Source: Cenococcum geophilum 1.58 (Eukaryota > Ascomycota > Dothideomycetes > Gloniales > Gloniaceae). Taken from it: DNA of 64,000 nt. How positions within the stretch are numbered: the stretch's first letter is position 1; each line of letters starts with the position of its first letter. The notes under the pieces were generated by a model. That model made no database searches, was not told where the DNA came from, and was given only the letters and a program-made list of their open reading frames with translations. The DNA lies in contig KV748275.1 of assembly GCA_001692895.1 (NCBI GenBank), positions 124,001 through 188,000 on the forward strand, read 5' to 3'. Both the position numbers and the translations under genes were made by a program. Below, piece by piece: positions 59,744-64,000 of this stretch.

Positions 59744-60586
59744 ATGCCCTATTAAGATTAAAAATCTAAATAGCACGGTGTAAGCCCTTAGTAGCGCGCT
59801 AATATCTTCCCAAAATTAGATAATAATAATCGATTAGAGGTTGTTTAAGGCCTATTACCAATTAAAGGTAGGAAAATTCTAGACGAAATAAAGAGTTTAG
59901 AAGCTTAACTGCGTTTTTTAACATATATAAAATTTGACTAAGGAATATCTACTCTTATAAGCGCCACTAAAGGAATATATAGAGTAATTATAGAAGTAAT
60001 TATATTACCCTCTTTCTAGGAAATAATAAACTATAGGATTAAAGGGTATCTTTTTAAGAAGGTACCTACTTCCGCTAAAGCGATTGTTTAAGAATTAAAG
60101 AATCCTAGCCTAAAGAACAGTGGACGAAAGCTAGTAAAGATAATTGTCTTTACCGATATTAGATAAGATATTAATAATATAGCTCTTCTTATAGTTTTCG
60201 CCTTCTTATATAAAATTAAAGTGATTAAAGTCCTGCTTATTATTACTAACGTTAAACTAACTAAATTACGAGCTAGGGCAGCGAAGTTTATCTTTAAGAA
60301 AATAGGAGCCCCTAACGTGCTAGTTATATATAGCTCCAATAGTACCAATAAGGATATTAACTTACATCACTACAAATTTAAGGGGGTTAGTAAGCTATAG
60401 GGTACAATCCTTAATAGAAAGAGCGTTATAGTTAAAAAGCTTAAAGCTTTAAAGAAGAACGAGGAACGATATAATATAATAGTAGTTATATTACTTCGCG
60501 ATCTTTTAGAGCTTATTAAACGATATAAGTCTCTAGTTAAAACAACTATCTCTTCTTTCTTCTTCTAAGGGGTATTAGAGGCTAAT
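59744..60586 (+). pseudogene. Decayed nucleoside-hydrolase-like gene, 5' part
   Basis: ATG at 59744 opens a single frame readable to 60586 through about a dozen TAA/TAG codons at Gln sites. The N-terminal ~130 residues (RANIFPKLDNNN, KGRKILDEIKSLEA) are unrecognised. From about 60125 it reads KLVKIIVFTDIR.DINNIAL, resembling the DxDxxxDD calcium-binding start of inosine-uridine nucleoside hydrolases with Asp-to-Asn changes. LRARAAKFIFKKIGAPNVLV (60265-60325) and IIVVILLRDLLELI (60475-60520) match later parts of that fold. The frame is cut by an LTR element and resumes at 63975 (ANYKHVKTL). The open minus-strand frame 60088-60348 is a shadow. Confidence 0.65.
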
Positions 60587-60789
60587 TAATAGGACGCTAA
60601 GGTCCTTAGGGTATATAGTAACGTGACAACAGTAACGGGATGTAAAGAGTATCTGGTTCTTAATAAAGTAGAACTGTAAAACTAAATTCTACTATTCTCT
60701 AATACGGGGCGACTACGTTTTATAGGCGCCTCGCCTGCGCCTCGCCTACGCTAAGCCGGTTATAGCCAATGCGTCTCTATAGCCTAATA
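60587..60789 (-). repeat. Left LTR of deleted gypsy element
   Basis: This matches 63772-63974. The left copy keeps GTGACAACAGTAACGGG where the right copy has ATAATAATAGTAATGGG, a textbook RIP-type difference. Confidence 0.92.
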
Positions 60790-60949
60790 ATTACCCCCCC
60801 CTTCTTAAGCGGCTGTCCTTAGCCGACGCTATTATATAATAGGAGTGCTATTATTGTCCTTCTCTAAATAAAAAGTTTTTAGCAAATTTAAGTGAATTAG
60901 ATAATATAATGATAGGACAATATAATAATAGGATAATATAATAATAGGA

Positions 60950-61853
60950 CCTTATAGAGATCTATAAAGGTAGGAGTTCCTACCTAGGTAGGACATCAGA
61001 TTTCCCTTTTAAGTCCATTCCAATTCTTTTAGCCTGCGACTTACCTTTTTTACAATTTCTAATTAATTATAAATCGCAAGCGCTAAGCCGTCGGTTTACC
61101 TGCTCGCGAGCTTTCTGTAAGTATTCTTTATACTAGCTTATAGCTGTCGCTAACCCTACTAGGCGCTGTTAAAGCTCCTATGCTGCTTATAAGCCGCTTC
61201 CCTAGCTTTACTAGAACTAATCTACCTCCGTTATACTAAGCGTATAGCCACTACTAGGCGGGCTACCTATAATAAGTAGGTTAACCGCAATTATAGGTAC
61301 TGCTAATAACTAAATAAGTTATACTAACTAGTACGTCTAAGTACGTTAGTTTAGGTTCTAATAGCTAACAGACTAGGTCCCTAAGGCCTTTTATAGCTGC
61401 CTAAATAAGCTACTCGCCCTTATTAATAGGGCTAAGCGCTAGCGGGTTGCTAGCAGAGACACGGCTAATTTTAACGCTCGCGTCGCTGCCGCTTAGAAGT
61501 CCTTTACGAAGGATATTAAGGCCTTAGTGCGCACTAGCGCTAAGCACGGTCTCCGCTAGCGCCTAAAGGGCGAAGACTTTCCCCTACTCTAAGTATAGGA
61601 ATTACAGGCCATCCGTTATACTCTTAAAGGAATTCTTAATATAATATGCGCTTTAGTACGTATTATAGCGCAGGTATTTCGCCGTTATAGCGTATGCTAA
61701 TAGTACTTATAGGCCAATATGCCTCCTATTATAAGGGATAAGGAGGAGGATAAGGGTAAGAAGGATAAGGAGGAGGGAGAAGAGGAGGATAAGGAGGGAG
61801 AGGAGGAGGAAGAGGAAGAAGGGGAGAAGAGGGAGGATTTGTTGGAGCTATAG
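60950..61853 (+). pseudogene. Coding-like frame antisense to the element, acidic C-terminus
   Basis: A plus-strand frame within the element reads KSFTKDIKALVRTSAKHGLR near 61500-61555, GEDFPLL near 61570, LQAIRYTLKGILNIICALV near 61605-61660. After stops at likely Gln/Trp codons it gives MPPIIRDKEEDKGKKD and a long glutamate-rich tail, ending EDLLEL plus TAG at 61853. Stop types suggest it once coded. It lies opposite to and convergent with the integrase frame, unusual for a gypsy element. Product unknown. Confidence 0.4.
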
Positions 61854-61949
61854 AGTATCTATATTTCTATTGGCGTACTACTATTACTCTACTATCGTTC
61901 CATTATCGCCCCGCTAATAGGGTATAATTAAAAGTTTTTTATTCTTCTA

Positions 61950-63720
61950 TCTACTTTCTTTTCTATTTACCCCTTAGGGTAAAGTAACTATTGTATATCT
62001 CCTTTATGTCCTTATTAATGTCCTTTACTAGGACCTATTTGTTATACTCTTCTAGCCAGCCTTTTTACTTAACTAGGTACTATAGGGTCTAGTTATATCC
62101 CTTCCTTCTATATATTTCTTCTACCTTATACTAGTCCTTTTAGTCCTCTTTATTATCTAGCTTAATAGGCCCTAGTAAAGGGTCTCTAGTAGTGCCCTTA
62201 CGTTATTTATATAGCTCTAGTAAGCTAATATAAAACACTAGGTAAATACGGTAAGACGTAGGTAGATATAGCCAGTACGCTTACTTTCCGACTAGTTTGG
62301 CTATACTAAAAGGTCTAATAAAGCGTGCTGTAAGCTTCTTACTTAGCCTTTTTAGTTTAAGGTTCTTAGTTAATAGCAAGACTAGATCCCCTACTTTATA
62401 TACCTATAGTTAGTAATAACGATCGTAGTATTTCGCCTATGCCTTAGTAGCGTGTTCCTAGCGTTTTACTAACACTTCGCGTTTAAGGGATATTCTTTTA
62501 ATCCTCTCTAAGGCGGCTAGAATAGAACTACTATCGTCTGCCTTAACCTTGTATTCTAGATATAAATAAAACCTATAGCAGGCATAGAACGGGCTTATAC
62601 CCGTCATGCTATGTTTAGCATTATTATAGGCGAATTTAGCTAGTAATAAGAGGCCTACCTAGTTGCTTTACTTCTTATTATAGAATATACGGAGGTAATA
62701 CTCTAGGGTTTAGTTCTGGCGTTCTATTTACCCATCTATTTGCGGATAAAAAGCTATACTTAGCCTATATTTTATCTTTACAGTAAAGTATAGCTCTGAC
62801 TAGAACTTACTAGTAAAGATACTGCTGTGATTAAAGACAATCCCTCTAGGGGTTCCGAAACGGCGTACTACTTCGTTAAGAAAGAGGTCTGTAAGTTTAG
62901 TTGCTATAATAGTTTTTATTATAGGTAGATATAAGGCTATCTTAGTATAGCGGTCGACTATTACGCATATTATGTTATATACCTTATCGCCTCGTCTACT
63001 AGGCGGTAGGCCTATAATAAAGTCTATTATAATCTCCTGCTACGGCTAATCTGGGCAAGGTAGTGCTTAGAGCTCGCTATAAGGGCGATATTAAGGCGCA
63101 TGTATACGCTGGCATAGATTATAGGTAGAGATGTAGTTTATAACGTCCGCAGTTATACTAGGCTAGTAGTACTTGCGTAAAAGGAGATTTAGAGTCTTTT
63201 TCTTACCGAAGTAGCTAGCTAGGGTATTATTGTAGTAGATCTATAGAAGCTTTATATAAACTGCTAGGTCTAGGGGTATATATAGCCTCCTGTGGTAATA
63301 AAGTAGTCTAGCGGAATTAAACTGCCATACTAGCTTCGAGCGGGCGCGTTAACGGCGTCTCGTTATATCTACGCTATCGCTGCGCTTTTGTAGTATAAAG
63401 TCATCGTTAGTCTAAAGTCCTTTAATAAGCTCGACGACTATTTCCGTACTAAACTTGTAAACACTCTCTTAAGTACTAGCTTCTTATTCTTTAGCCGTTA
63501 TATTTCTTCCTATATATCCCCTTTACCTATAGCTTCTAGTTCTGTCTAGGATGATATAGGTTCGCCTATATTATTCTAGGGCCGATCCCTAGACTTAATA
63601 GTACGCATTACGCTAGTACGCCCACATCTTGCCATTAGGTCGATAGGCTGCGATATAATTAATAAATATAGGTCGTCTTCTTAATAGAGGGTTATCGCTA
63701 TATAGTCGTGGCCTTTGCAA
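61950..63720 (-). pseudogene. Ty3/gypsy integrase and chromodomain, decayed
   Basis: Minus-strand reading: LAGYFGKKKTLNLLLRKYY and YISTYNLCQRI (zinc finger with CxxC intact) at about 63230-63110. DFIIGLPPSRRGDKVYNIIC (63030-62970) and VIVDRYTKIALYLP follow. IVFNHSSIFTSKF (expected SDRGS) lies near 62845-62810, FYPQIDGQIERQN near 62745-62710 and DLVLLLTKNLKLKR near 62390-62350. A chromodomain YKVEEIYRRKGYN...YLVK.KGWLEEYN lies at about 62130-62040. RIP-type stops interrupt it. Confidence 0.82.
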
Positions 63721-63771
63721 ACCGCTATATTGTTAGGCCACTACCCCTAAAAAGGGATGAGAATTTAGTAC

Positions 63772-63974
63772 TATTAGGACGCCAAGGTCCTTAGGGTATA
63801 TAGTAATATAATAATAGTAATGGGATGTAAAGAGTATCTGGTTCTTAATAAAGTAGAACTATAAAACTAAATTCTGCTATTCTCTAATGCGGAGTGACTA
63901 TGTTTTATAGGCGCCTTGCCTACGCCTCGCCTGCGCTAAGCCGGTTATAGCTAGTGCGTCTCTATAGCCTAATA
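63772..63974 (-). repeat. Right LTR of deleted gypsy element
   Basis: This is the 203-bp direct repeat of 60587-60789. It begins TATTAGGACG and ends CCTAATA (from TGTTAGG...CCTAACA). Confidence 0.92.
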
Positions 63975-64000
63975 CTAATTATAAACACGTTAAGACTCTT
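63975..64000 (+). pseudogene. Nucleoside-hydrolase-like gene, continuation
   Basis: Removing the LTR element and one CTAAT joins GVLEAN to YKHVKTL in the same frame. The gene runs off the window. Confidence 0.55.

Larger units (their letters stand above)
60587..63974 (-). mobile_element. Internally deleted Ty3/gypsy element
   Basis: It has 203-bp LTRs at 60587-60789 and 63772-63974 and a perfect TSD CTAAT (60582-60586 and 63975-63979). The 3388-bp element retains only an integrase-chromodomain part of pol on the minus strand. Gag, protease, RT and most of RNase H are absent, so it was a non-autonomous derivative. It interrupts the nucleoside-hydrolase-like pseudogene, whose frame continues across the excised site. 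Confidence 0.9.

Noticed and set aside
60088..60348. 86-codon minus-strand frame
   Set aside because: It is antisense to the nucleoside-hydrolase-like frame, which carries the motifs.
1..64000. tRNA or rRNA genes
   Set aside because: No stretch with a recognisable tRNA A/B box pair or rRNA signature was seen on either strand.

Overview
The window looks like repeat-rich heterochromatin from a filamentous ascomycete (Pezizomycotina) that carries out repeat-induced point mutation (RIP). Almost every recognisable reading frame is broken by TAG or TAA codons where CAG, CAA or TGG is expected. TpA is very abundant, CpA and TpG are scarce, and paired LTR copies differ mainly by C/T and G/A transitions. 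No open frame exceeds about 100 codons in 64 kb, so every gene listed is a decayed copy placed by frame-by-frame protein similarity recalled from knowledge of the families. No searches were run.

Layout. 1-2560 (-): a reverse transcriptase (HYLDDF type) with RNase H and an upstream zinc-finger gag-like frame. 2560-4150: coding-like and repetitive sequence with a hairpin module. 4200-6950 (-): an orphan retrotransposon gag. 7866-9116: five tandem copies of a ~255-bp unit. 9478-32168: a four-level nest. A Ty3/gypsy chromovirus (TSD CTTAG) is interrupted at 13380-30111 by a second Ty3/gypsy element (TSD ATTAC/ATTAT). That is interrupted at 17796-26575 by a reverse-oriented Ty1/copia element (TSD TATAT), which is interrupted at 23095-25895 by a LINE-derived insertion (13-bp TSD) carrying a GC-rich, apparently un-RIPped 1.7-kb 5' part. 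32900-37750 (-): a Helitron Rep/helicase. 38034-39002: a MITE-like inverted repeat and a tandem array of hairpins. 39060-43387: AT-rich, mostly unrecognised sequence with simple arrays. 43388-49375: a second copy of the same copia family, + strand, TSD GAAGT.

49400-64000 differs. It holds decayed frames of non-transposon genes: a cupredoxin-type secreted/membrane protein, a polytopic membrane protein, a C2H2 zinc-finger protein, a VWA-Hint protein, another membrane protein and a nucleoside-hydrolase-like protein. The last is split by an internally deleted Ty3/gypsy element with intact LTRs (60587-63974, TSD CTAAT). RIP normally acts on duplicated DNA, so this block was probably a duplicated gene segment that was then mutated, or cargo of a larger repeat.

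Excising each insertion with one TSD restores plausible lengths. The outer gypsy becomes 5954 bp, the inner gypsy 7947 bp and the nested copia 5966 bp, against 5988 bp for the free-standing copia copy. This is strong internal support for the nesting model.
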